Of a DNA stretch of 18,197 bases, positions 8,796 through 15,971 are shown one piece after another. The translations under genes were made by a program, and so were the position numbers. The stretch comes from an uncultured Pseudomonadota bacterium (GTDB taxonomy: Bacteria; Bdellovibrionota_B; Oligoflexia; Oligoflexales; CAILAO01), in contig CAILAO010000120.1 in the NCBI GenBank assembly GCA_903832105.1, forward strand, positions 1-18,197, given 5' to 3'. Position 1 is the stretch's first letter. The number at the start of each line of letters is the position of its first letter. The notes beneath the pieces were generated by a model that saw only the letters and a list, made by a program, of their open reading frames with translations, was not told the DNA's origin and ran no database searches.

Positions 8796-10394
8796 CTACT
8801 TTTTTCTTTTGTGCTTTGCTGCTTCAATACAAGTCCTACGAGAGATAATCACGGATAAGCCGCGGTATTCAAGCTCTCTCCTGATGAGAGCAACGTTTTC
8901 ATCTGAATTTTTCTTGAGTGGTGTGATCGTCTGGATGTGTTCAGGATTGACGCCAAGACCGCGGATAAGTGACTCCGATTGCGGCGATGGAAGCAAGGTT
9001 TCTTGCGTTCCCGTCATGGCGACGGATTCATTATCTACGATGATAAGTGTCATATTGGCATTAAAAGCGACGGCATCCATGAGGGGTGTAATGCCGGAGT
9101 GAAGGAATGTGCTATCGCCAATGACGGCCACGACCGGGTGAGCCCCGGCTTCCGCAGCGCCCTTTGCGATGCTAACAGAGGCACCCATACAAACACATGT
9201 TTCAATCGCTGAATAAGGGGGTAGGGCACCCAGGGTATAGCAGCCGATATCGGAACTAACAATCTTGTTCGGATAATCAGAGAGGGCTTTCTTTAGATCA
9301 TCAAAAGTGTCGCAGTGTGGGCAACCTTTACAAAGCTGTGGCGGCCTTCCGGGCAACGTAATGTCTTTAATTTCAGCGCTGCGTCTTGTTGAAAGGCCAA
9401 GTACAGGACGGACGTTGTCAGGATTAAGTTCCCCCTCAAGTGGAACATGACCTGAGAGTTTTCCTTGAATGTCGGGAGTGGTGATCGGGAGAATCCCTCG
9501 AAGAGCCCTCTCCAGGTAAGGGAAACCTTCTTCAAGAATCACAAGTTTCTTAACATGTTTTGCGATGGCTTTCACCTTCTCGACCGGGAACGGATAGACG
9601 CCAATATGAAGGTGTGAAGGCTTTTCTCGAAGTTCAGAGACGTTTTCCAAGTAGTAGTTTTTTGCAAGCCCTGTTGTAATGACACCTACGTCCTTATTGT
9701 TTTGATTAAGTGTGAGCGAATTGTAGGAACAAGTTTCACTGTAATTTTGGAACTCCTTTTGCCGCTCAAGAAGCTGATGCCACTGCCTTCTGGCGTTAGC
9801 GGGCAAGAGCGTCCATGTGGACGGGTCAGAGACCTTTTTTAGTTGATTCTGGGGGCGGGGATCAGTGGTTTTCACAATCGATCGAGTGTGAGCGAGTCTC
9901 GTGACGAGGCGAATCATCACGGGAATGTGAAAGCGCTCCGAAAGATCGAATGCTTCGCGAGTCATGGCATAGGCTTCTTCTGCGGTTGTGGGTTCAAAAC
10001 ACATAACCTTAGCAAAATCAGCAAAAAATCGACTATCCTGCTCATTTTGAGAGGAATGCATTCCCGGATCATCTGCGACCGCTAAAACGAAGCCACCGTT
10101 AATAGTCAGAAGAGCTGCATTGACAAAAGGGTCTGCAGCAACGTTAAGTCCGACATGTTTCATGGAGGCTAGGGCTCGTTTACCCACAAAGGATGCTCCC
10201 AGAGCTTCTTCGCAGGCCGTTTTCTCATTGGCACACCAAGCTGCATGGGGTCCGCCGTGCTGCTCTTTATACTGTAGAAGGAATTCAAGGATTTCTGTTG
10301 AAGGGGTTCCAGGATAAGCATAGGCCGCTGATATACCAGCGTGAACTGCCCCGATTGCGACCGCCTCGTCGCCTAATAGTACCATTTCAGTCAT
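8796..10394 (-). CDS. iorA: indolepyruvate oxidoreductase subunit alpha, ferredoxin domain absent
   Basis: Thiamine-diphosphate subunit that oxidatively decarboxylates indolepyruvate and related aryl-2-keto acids to the acyl-CoA. The N-terminal pyrimidine-binding domain shows GDEAVAIGAVHAGISAAYAY (8-27), PGTPSTEI and the NEKTACEEALGASFVGKRA region. The TPP-binding motif runs from GDST (426-429) to the VDN at 453-455, preceded by DIGCYTLG and MGASVSIAKGAA. The protein stops at residue 532, just after VIISRRTC. Typical IorA continues there into two 4Fe-4S ferredoxin motifs, about 600-650 residues in all; here only a basic tail (KHKRKK) follows. The family motif CPGCPH appears as CKGCPHC (Cys355, 358, 361), with an extra cysteine. 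GGAGGA lies about 4 bases before the ATG. The enzyme class is clear; the electron acceptor is not. Confidence 0.9.
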   Translation of the reverse strand: MTEMVLLGDEAVAIGAVHAGISAAYAYPGTPSTEILEFLLQYKEQHGGPHAAWCANEKTACEEALGASFVGKRALASMKHVGLNVAADPFVNAALLTINGGFVLAVADDPGMHSSQNEQDSRFFADFAKVMCFEPTTAEEAYAMTREAFDLSERFHIPVMIRLVTRLAHTRSIVKTTDPRPQNQLKKVSDPSTWTLLPANARRQWHQLLERQKEFQNYSETCSYNSLTLNQNNKDVGVITTGLAKNYYLENVSELREKPSHLHIGVYPFPVEKVKAIAKHVKKLVILEEGFPYLERALRGILPITTPDIQGKLSGHVPLEGELNPDNVRPVLGLSTRRSAEIKDITLPGRPPQLCKGCPHCDTFDDLKKALSDYPNKIVSSDIGCYTLGALPPYSAIETCVCMGASVSIAKGAAEAGAHPVVAVIGDSTFLHSGITPLMDAVAFNANMTLIIVDNESVAMTGTQETLLPSPQSESLIRGLGVNPEHIQTITPLKKNSDENVALIRRELEYRGLSVIISRRTCIEAAKHKRKK

Positions 10395-10486
10395 GGATTC
10401 CTCCTATAGAAAAAGAGAGCTTTTAACATCACGATAACAAACCAAAAAATGGGCAATGTGTCCAGTGTCTTGTGGTGGAGATAGAG

Positions 10487-10509
10487 CCAAAAGATCTTTG
10501 GTTTTTTTT
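10487..10509 (+). terminator. weak terminator-like hairpin in the iorA / regulator divergent region
   Basis: CCAAA and TTTGG flank a 5-base loop (10487-10501) and are followed by a run of eight T (10502-10509). The stem is short and AT-rich. It lies between two divergently transcribed genes and would stop plus-strand transcripts antisense to the iorA leader, so its role is doubtful. Confidence 0.25.
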
Positions 10510-10671
10510 AAAAGCTAAAGGATGATAACCGAACTCAGGGAAATTTTTTACAACTGGATGCTTTTTTCCTAGGTTTTTTATGAGGTAAGATGTAAATAGT
10601 CACTCTGACAATTTCAATTTAATATGGACCTCAAACGCAAAAAGCTCGGTTTTGTAAGGATGGGTGTTACA

Positions 10672-11424
10672 ATGAGTCACGACAGGGTCATATGGATTAT
10701 AGAGGATGATGCAGGTTGCCAGTTTGTGTATGAAGAAATTCTATCTATCAGATATAAAATCAAGATATTTTCGACATTTACCGCATTTAAAAAAGCTCTG
10801 AATATGTCACCTCAAGGGTCCGTTAGAGGACAAGGAAAAGGCGATCACCCAGATCTCGTGATTTTGGATTTGAGGCTCCCAGGAGAATATTTGCTTCATA
10901 TATTGTCGTCTCAAGAGGGTAGTATTTTCGATGATTTGTCGTTTTTGGTTGTATCTTCTGTGGATGATATTGATGCACTGCGGCTTTGTTTTGAACGTGG
11001 AGCCCTCGACTATATTACGAAGCCATTCAGTAAAAACGAACTCATTGTGAAAGTTGAGCGATGCCTGAAAGGTCTTCGGGCTGACCGCGAGAATGATGAC
11101 GAGGGAGAACTTATTCTGGACCCGACCTTTTTAACCGCTAAAAGGCATGGGATAATCGTTTCAAGCCTAACAACCAAGGAAATGCAGATTTTGTCGCTGC
11201 TTAAAAATGCCCCACACCAGACAGTATTAAGACAAGAACTCATGTTAAAGGTCTGGGGTGGCGTTTCGGTAAGTTCTAAAACCCTTGATGTTCACATATT
11301 TAACCTAAGGAAGAAGATTATTGAGCTTGGTGTTGAGATAAGATACTTGCCGCCAAATTCCTACACCTTGATTCCCAAAGAAGGCCATAGTAGACAGGTT
11401 ATTTGCGAAGCTACTAGTGGTTGA
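10672..11424 (+). CDS. OmpR/PhoB-family response regulator
   Basis: A DNA-binding two-component regulator. From the ATG at 10672 it is 250 residues. The receiver domain has the acidic pair in VIWIIEDD (about 6-13), the phospho-acceptor Asp66 in LVILDLRLPG, and the conserved lysine in YITKPF (Lys117). A winged-helix DNA-binding domain fills the C-terminal part (about 145-235): LTTKEMQILSLLKNAPHQTV, the recognition-helix region SSKTLDVHIFNLRKKI, and the hairpin RYLPPNSYTLIP. An in-frame ATG at 10624 would add 16 basic residues but has no ribosome binding site. AAGGATGG at 10656-10663 favours 10672, with ATG 10660 also possible. The receiver has a basic insertion before the phospho-Asp (about 48-58). 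A histidine kinase lies 1.5 kb downstream on the same strand. The gene ends 11 bases from the convergent protease gene. Confidence 0.88.
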   Translation: MSHDRVIWIIEDDAGCQFVYEEILSIRYKIKIFSTFTAFKKALNMSPQGSVRGQGKGDHPDLVILDLRLPGEYLLHILSSQEGSIFDDLSFLVVSSVDDIDALRLCFERGALDYITKPFSKNELIVKVERCLKGLRADRENDDEGELILDPTFLTAKRHGIIVSSLTTKEMQILSLLKNAPHQTVLRQELMLKVWGGVSVSSKTLDVHIFNLRKKIIELGVEIRYLPPNSYTLIPKEGHSRQVICEATSG

Positions 11425-11435
11425 TAATACGGGAC

Positions 11436-12377
11436 CTACTCTGCCGCCTCGAATGTGGCGCCTTCAGCCGTAGCCTTCTCCATGAGGGCTTTACTTGCGG
11501 CGCTATTCAGATCGACATAGACAGCGAGGTCTTTGCGTTGTGCTGCGTTTGTCTGTCCGACGCTTGTAGTTGCAGCAATTCGATCCTCAAAGAAGAGAGG
11601 CCCTCCTGAGTCCCCAGTTGCTGCTTGGCTGTCAGTAGAAAGCTGGCAGGAATTGACCGCAGAAAGGTCTGTTTCACTGCGACCGATGGTCCCAACTAAT
11701 CCATCGGGCAAGACGTAGTCTGGGAAGATGTCTTCTGGGTTTTGAACGGCTTTATTCTGGCCGTAGCGACGGACCAAAGGTGAACTGATGGAAGGATTGG
11801 TTGTGGAGGATTTACCAAAGCCTACGACTGTAACAGTTTCGTCTTCTACTACCGTGCGGTTTAGAAGGGGCGAGGTAGAAGGAGCCGTATTTTCGGGGAA
11901 AAGTAAGATTGCAAGATCATAAATGCTATCCGAGAGGAGGATGGATTGCGAACCATTAGTGTAGGTTTTTGCTTGAGTCGCATGAAAGGCTTTGATGGGC
12001 GTTACTTTTTCGCCCCATGATTTGTCGATATCTTTAATGTAGTGACCCGGAACATAGAACATCCCCCCAGACTCAGACTCATCTATGCAATGCGCTGCGG
12101 TGACAAGAGTATTGTGGCTCACAAATGTCCCGGTACAGATAGTGTAAAAATTTCCCTCAGGGCGCAAAAGAGCAACAACAGATGGAAATTTTGTAGTCGC
12201 AAGACCATTGACAAGGTTTGCGGAATTCAAACAGAACACAGGTTGAACTCCGCTCGTTTGATCTCCTTGGCGTTCAATTGGTTTATTGGGCTGGCAGCGG
12301 GTCGTAAAAAAGGCGAGAAGAATAAAAATGAAAACCGGAAGGATGCTACGGAAAAATATTTTCTTCAGCAAATTCAT
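11436..12377 (-). CDS. secreted trypsin-fold (S1 family) serine protease
   Basis: An exported endopeptidase of chymotrypsin fold, 313 residues. The N-terminal signal segment (basic, then a hydrophobic run at 12-24) leads to TTRC at 25-28. This could be a lipobox, but arginine before the cysteine is atypical. The catalytic triad is His96 in VTAAHC, Asp154 in YDLAILL and Ser257 in TGDSGGP. Cys81 and Cys97 match the conserved disulfide next to the histidine. The residue six before the serine, the specificity-pocket position, is Gln251 rather than the Asp of trypsin, so cleavage after Arg/Lys is not expected. No long propeptide is obvious, although about 25 residues separate Cys28 from the catalytic domain. 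It is convergent with the response regulator. Substrate is unknown. Confidence 0.88.
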   Translation of the reverse strand: MNLLKKIFFRSILPVFIFILLAFFTTRCQPNKPIERQGDQTSGVQPVFCLNSANLVNGLATTKFPSVVALLRPEGNFYTICTGTFVSHNTLVTAAHCIDESESGGMFYVPGHYIKDIDKSWGEKVTPIKAFHATQAKTYTNGSQSILLSDSIYDLAILLFPENTAPSTSPLLNRTVVEDETVTVVGFGKSSTTNPSISSPLVRRYGQNKAVQNPEDIFPDYVLPDGLVGTIGRSETDLSAVNSCQLSTDSQAATGDSGGPLFFEDRIAATTSVGQTNAAQRKDLAVYVDLNSAASKALMEKATAEGATFEAAE

Positions 12378-12449
12378 AAGCGCCCTTTTTTACAAAAACT
12401 AGGTGATCACAGCCGGTATCGGACTTTTCTATTTTTTATTTAGGAGAAC

Positions 12450-12480
12450 GCATAGTTTTTTCCAGAAAGAAAAACCATGC
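12450..12480. repeat. imperfect inverted repeat upstream of the protease gene
   Basis: GCATAGTTTTTTC (12450-12462) and GAAAAACCATGC (12469-12480) are near-complementary around a 6-base loop. It lies about 70 bases upstream of the protease start, in the divergent region shared with the small membrane gene. It could be an operator or a weak terminator; there is no direct evidence for either. Confidence 0.35.
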
Positions 12481-12572
12481 ACAAAACTTTTACATAGATT
12501 TTTCGGTGTGATTACAGACGGAACGGAAAATTTCGGATAGGTTAGTTTTATACTAATGAGGGAGGACAATCT

Positions 12573-12767
12573 ATGATTTCGCAATATGGCTTTAGGTTTA
12601 AGTTGATTGCGATGATTTTTGGGATTTTCCTAACTTACAAATTTTCTCAATACTCCAAAAAGGCTGATGAAATCTATCGCAGCGTAGGTTCGTGTAATAT
12701 TATAAAATCAATCACATTCTCCTCTTATTTTGATGTTATTAAAAAAATTTCAGCCTCAATAATTTAA
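12573..12767 (+). CDS. small single-pass membrane protein, 64 aa
   Basis: A 64-residue protein that I do not recognise. Residues about 9-24 (FKLIAMIFGIFLTYKF) form one membrane helix. They are followed by a polar, lysine-containing segment with one cysteine (about 41) and a hydrophobic C-terminus ending in SASII. GGGAGGA at 12560-12566 sits 6 bases before the ATG, which is near-ideal and is the main reason to accept this short ORF. It lies between the divergent protease gene and the histidine kinase, with about 208 AT-rich bases before the kinase start. It could be a small regulator of the kinase or protease, or an unrelated membrane peptide. Composition is AT-rich compared with neighbours. 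Confidence 0.5.
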   Translation: MISQYGFRFKLIAMIFGIFLTYKFSQYSKKADEIYRSVGSCNIIKSITFSSYFDVIKKISASII

Positions 12768-12903
12768 ATCTATCGAGGTCAGTACATAAAAAGTTTCTTG
12801 TTACGAATGACTTTAAAGTAATGCAAAAATCAACAAAAATGTCTCTTTAAGTCTTATTCATAACTTTCCGAAAAAAAATGTCAAAAAAAATATCTCTAAT
12901 TTC

Positions 12904-12922
12904 TATCGGATGGCTCCCGATA
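12904..12922. repeat. short inverted repeat upstream of the histidine kinase gene
   Basis: TATCGG and CCGATA flank a 7-base loop about 55 bases before the kinase start. The surrounding 12768-12975 is AT-rich and otherwise shows no gene. It could be an operator or leader hairpin; no other support. Confidence 0.3.
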
Positions 12923-12975
12923 AGACCCCCGGATGTTTGATTCAATACCTTTTAAGTTAAACGAGACCGTAGTTC

Positions 12976-14673
12976 ATGGCGCACTTAACGTTTGAAAAAC
13001 TGGATCGGATGAAAGAACTACCGGATACGATGAGTCCTTTGAGTTGGATGTTTTTTTATATCGGTACGCTAAGTGTTTACTTAACTGTATTTCGTCCAAC
13101 ACCGCTAGAGATGTTCATGGCTATTGTGGCGGACTGGGTTATGCTTTTCCTTTGCTTATCTCACACGAAAGAAAGACGATTTTTCTTGTTCTTTTTTCCA
13201 CAATATAAATTACTCTATCCTGACTTCGATCATCAAACGATTTCCAAGTTTTCATTTGAGGAAAGGAAAACGTTTTTTGACACCCTGTTAAACTTTCCTG
13301 CGGACCGAGCCAAGTGGGTGCTATATGCCAGTTCGGTGAAGACTTTTCCAGGTTGGTTGATTGTGCTATTCATATGGCAATATGATAACAGTTTATCAAT
13401 TCAGTTGCTTAAAGTTATATTTGTTTCGCTAGTGCTGTTTAGTTATTTCTTTGGGGCTGTTTTCCTTGAGACACACGAGACGATTTCAAAGAAGATTGAA
13501 GAACTTCATTCTAAACACGATTTTACCGATGTGTTCAGGGTATCGACAGTAAGAGACACAAAGAGGGATTTCTATTTCCACGAAGTGGCTGCCATGTCAG
13601 CCGTCTGGGTAACGGCTATGGGGCTTTTACTGGTCAAGGTCTTGGGGGAAAAGAACCAAACTTGGCTCGTTCTGGAAACGACTGTTCTAGCGGTCGTCAT
13701 GCTAGGTTTGCTTTTTAGAATCTGGTATTTGGGCCGACGATTTTTTATGGGTTGTCTTGAACATATTTTTCACGAGCTTGAATTTTATGAACCTGGCCAA
13801 ATAAAAAAAGCTATTCCATTACATTCGTCGCATATTTTGGCTCGTTTTGATCAAGTTTTTAACACACTTTTTGATAATCTCAGGATGCATCGTGAGGAAA
13901 TTGATCGATGGGTTGCTATCGAGATTGAGGGAAGCAGGTTTAGGGCTTTAGGAGAAATTTCTGCTCTTGTTGTACACGATTTAAGCGGACCGCTTCATGT
14001 GATGCGATTTTGCATCGATCAACTAAACGATAAGTGCGACAGCGCAAAAGCACCAACCTATCTTGAAAAATTAGCACAGAATAGCGAACGCGCTTTGGAT
14101 TTGGTCAGTTCTCTACGCGCTTATCTTAGAACAGAAAGAGGACCCATCGAAGGAACGGTTTTTGAAGAAGCTCATAACCATGTTATGAAGTACCTAAATA
14201 CGCAGTATGCGGCGACGGCATACGATAAAATTACCATTATTGTTGATGAGAAAGTCTATAGTCTCTGTTTCAGGCTGGTTAAAGCAGACCTTGTTCACAT
14301 TCTTCATAATCTTTATGCCAACAGTATTGATAACCTCAATTCCCACGAAATTGAGAAACCATTTATAAAGATTGAAATGGTAATGCAGGACTCAAACGTT
14401 GCGACGATAGCAATCCGAGATAACGGATCCGGTCTATCCCTTGACGAATATGAATATCTTACTACGATGGCATTAACGACTAACACAGCACGTGACGGAG
14501 AACAGAAGAAAGGCTCTCTTGGATTGAAACTTGTTAGGAGGCTTGTGGAAAGGCTCGGAGGAAAACTTGCGATTGTGAAAGAGCCGGCTTTCAAGGAGGG
14601 AACAAACTTCCATCTGACGTTAGATCTGGTTCCTATACCGGGAGAATTCGAAATCAGGCGATTGGGTGGATGA
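12976..14673 (+). CDS. membrane sensor histidine kinase
   Basis: Inner-membrane two-component sensor, 565 residues. About six hydrophobic helices occupy the first half (roughly 21-39, 44-62, 125-140, 144-164, 206-223, 230-252), with no large periplasmic sensor domain. The signal is therefore probably sensed in or near the membrane. The phospho-acceptor is His334 in VVHDLSGPLH, followed by a dimerisation helix. The ATP-binding domain has the N box NLYANSIDNL (445-454), the G1 motif RDNGSGLS (481-488) and the G2 region KGSLGLKLVRRL (512-523). There is no receiver domain and no adjacent regulator; the OmpR-type regulator 1.5 kb upstream is the nearest partner. The start ATG lacks a clear ribosome binding site. 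The 3' end overlaps the convergent ycaO gene by 20 bases. Confidence 0.9.
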   Translation: MAHLTFEKLDRMKELPDTMSPLSWMFFYIGTLSVYLTVFRPTPLEMFMAIVADWVMLFLCLSHTKERRFFLFFFPQYKLLYPDFDHQTISKFSFEERKTFFDTLLNFPADRAKWVLYASSVKTFPGWLIVLFIWQYDNSLSIQLLKVIFVSLVLFSYFFGAVFLETHETISKKIEELHSKHDFTDVFRVSTVRDTKRDFYFHEVAAMSAVWVTAMGLLLVKVLGEKNQTWLVLETTVLAVVMLGLLFRIWYLGRRFFMGCLEHIFHELEFYEPGQIKKAIPLHSSHILARFDQVFNTLFDNLRMHREEIDRWVAIEIEGSRFRALGEISALVVHDLSGPLHVMRFCIDQLNDKCDSAKAPTYLEKLAQNSERALDLVSSLRAYLRTERGPIEGTVFEEAHNHVMKYLNTQYAATAYDKITIIVDEKVYSLCFRLVKADLVHILHNLYANSIDNLNSHEIEKPFIKIEMVMQDSNVATIAIRDNGSGLSLDEYEYLTTMALTTNTARDGEQKKGSLGLKLVRRLVERLGGKLAIVKEPAFKEGTNFHLTLDLVPIPGEFEIRRLGG

Positions 14674-15709
14674 GTTTTGTCTCAGGTAATTTTATATAGT
14701 TTGGTAAGGGGCGTTTTCCGAAATACAAATCGAGCCTCGTGTTCGAAACGGCCTTTATGACAAAGACCTTATCCTTTAAATGTTCCGGTGTCAGATCAAG
14801 AAAAAGAAAGTCTTCGCTAGCCGATGTGTTCTGAAGTAGTTGATGTTCTCTATGGCCCGTATAATACTGGCTGTGGTTTCCTTCAAGCCAGAAACGAAGG
14901 CTCTTAGCAGAGTTTGGATGCAAAAAAACTTCTTGATGATAATCGGGAGTTGGGGAGTATTCAGGAGGAGTCTCAGAAAACTCGGCGTCCCAAAGAAATC
15001 CCAGTCGCTGGATACACTCCGTAGAGGCGCTTCTTATAGCTGAATCTTCCGATGAGCCAGCGCCGAATCCCAGGATCACGGGCTTGTTATGGGAAATCGG
15101 AAAGCCTACAATGACCGACGCGACCTTTGCAAAACCCTCTTTGGTAGCATGTTTTATTGGGTCTATGAGCACATAAGATTCAAAGGCGTAAATCTTTGAC
15201 CATGCTTCTGGTAGACCCACAATCCGAGTCCCTCTTTTTTGGGGGGGGAGTTCTCCATACCAAGAGCGAAGAATTAAATCTCTTTCAATAGTTTCACTTA
15301 CAGCATTGAGAGAAGCTAATTTTGGATCAGTATGGGCCGCGACGCCATTTGATTTTGAATAAGACCACTCGCTGGGACAGGGACTGACTTTAAAAATCTC
15401 TTCCAAGACCTGATTCGAAGAATTTGATGCAGAAGACCCATCCAATGCAAAAAGGGGAAATTTTTTCTGCGACATTTGATCTAATTCGACCCTACTCGTT
15501 CGTTCCAAAAGTTCGAAGTAGGCTCGTTGCAACGGACTTTCTTGAAGAGATGCCGCACTGGCAGTAATTAACAGACCGGACGTATGCTTGACCGAAAGGC
15601 CACACAGCTGAATCGTCTGACCTTCAATCACCGTGTTTTCTTGGAAGAGTTCGGGGGAAGTCCAAGATGACGAGAGAGAATATAAGTCAGTTAGCGATTT
15701 TAATTCCAT
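14654..15709 (-). CDS. YcaO-domain protein (ATP-dependent cyclodehydratase/thioamidation family)
   Basis: YcaO enzymes use ATP to activate peptide backbone amides, making azolines or thioamides in modified peptides, or act on RimO/ribosomal targets. The core motifs are present: FELLERTSR near the start, SNGVAAHTDPKLASLNAVSETIERD (about 120-144 from the ATG) and GFGAGSSEDSAIRSASTECIQ (about 215-234), the ATP- and magnesium-binding acidic positions. The C-terminus ends HPIA rather than the proline-rich tail of classical azoline-forming YcaO proteins. At about 350 residues it is a stand-alone domain; no E1-like or TfuA partner is visible. I prefer ATG 15709, with a weak GGTG just upstream; a TTG at 15718 would add three residues. 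A strong hairpin ends about 12 bases before the start, and a 10-codon ORF precedes it. Substrate is inferred, not shown. Confidence 0.85.
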   Translation of the reverse strand: MELKSLTDLYSLSSSWTSPELFQENTVIEGQTIQLCGLSVKHTSGLLITASAASLQESPLQRAYFELLERTSRVELDQMSQKKFPLFALDGSSASNSSNQVLEEIFKVSPCPSEWSYSKSNGVAAHTDPKLASLNAVSETIERDLILRSWYGELPPQKRGTRIVGLPEAWSKIYAFESYVLIDPIKHATKEGFAKVASVIVGFPISHNKPVILGFGAGSSEDSAIRSASTECIQRLGFLWDAEFSETPPEYSPTPDYHQEVFLHPNSAKSLRFWLEGNHSQYYTGHREHQLLQNTSASEDFLFLDLTPEHLKDKVFVIKAVSNTRLDLYFGKRPLPNYIKLPETKLIHPIA

Positions 15710-15721
15710 AGGCACCAATTT

Positions 15722-15761
15722 AAAAAAAGGTTTTATGCTTGAACGGCATAAAACCTTTTTT
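15722..15761 (-). terminator. 16-bp terminator/attenuator hairpin between mini-ORF and ycaO
   Basis: The arms at 15723-15738 and 15746-15761 are perfectly complementary over 16 bp around a 7-base loop. On the minus strand the second arm ends in seven T, a classical intrinsic terminator. It starts about 20 bases after the 10-codon ORF and ends roughly 12 bases before the ycaO ATG, so ycaO transcription from the shared promoter must read through it. The same stem also has T6 on the plus strand and could act in both directions. Confidence 0.8.
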
Positions 15762-15781
15762 GTAACGCTGCGTCAAGTGAA

Positions 15782-15814
15782 TTAGAAGCAAGCTAATGCG
15801 AATCTCTTTTTCAT
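15782..15814 (-). CDS. 10-codon ORF MKKRFALACF, candidate minimal precursor or leader peptide
   Basis: On the minus strand, ATG at 15814 opens a ten-codon frame ending in TAA: MKKRFALACF. A perfect AAGGAGG (15821-15827) stands 6 bases before the ATG, the best ribosome binding site in the window. It is followed by a strong terminator-type hairpin and then ycaO on the same strand. The peptide has a basic start and one cysteine next to a C-terminal phenylalanine; cysteine is the usual target of azoline-forming YcaO enzymes. The frame extends upstream to a GTG at 15988, but that start has no binding site. Two readings compete: a very short RiPP precursor, in the manner of the 7-codon mccA of microcin C, or a leader peptide controlling ycaO by attenuation. 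Translation looks likely; function is inference. Confidence 0.55.
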   Translation of the reverse strand: MKKRFALACF

Positions 15815-15820
15815 ATTTTT

Positions 15821-15827
15821 CCTCCTT
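15821..15827 (-). promoter_or_regulatory. consensus Shine-Dalgarno site of the 10-codon ORF
   Basis: AAGGAGG on the minus strand, 6 bases (AAAAAT) before the ATG at 15814. It matches the anti-Shine-Dalgarno core fully with optimal spacing, and it decides this start against the unsupported upstream GTG. Confidence 0.8.
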
Positions 15828-15955
15828 TCGAGTGGGATGTTGCGATTGATTAATATAGTTGAGGATGAACGATGAAAGGCGTGATGACTAGTAAAAATCT
15901 CTTGTAATCGGTAAAGAAAAATTAACTTGTAAGTCCTGACTATTCCATTAAGTAG
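15828..15955. promoter_or_regulatory. divergent promoter region of the YcaO / radical-SAM locus
   Basis: AT-rich spacer between the two divergent units. On the minus strand TATATT (plus positions 15852-15857) is a candidate -10 box about 38 bases before the 10-codon ORF, though no good -35 box stands at 16-18 bases. No convincing plus-strand promoter could be assigned. A shared regulatory region is inferred from the layout. Confidence 0.35.
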
Positions 15956-15971
15956 TAGGAGTATCATTTTA

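Noticed and set aside
12042..12443. 133-residue plus-strand frame antisense to the protease N-terminus
   Set aside because: The opposite strand encodes the protease signal segment and catalytic histidine, and this frame is basic, low-complexity and without motif.
15782..15814. Ten-codon ORF as a classical amino-acid attenuator leader
   Set aside because: Not fully excluded, but there is no run of identical regulatory codons (only two Phe, one Cys) and ycaO is not an amino-acid biosynthesis gene, so this is less likely than the alternatives given.
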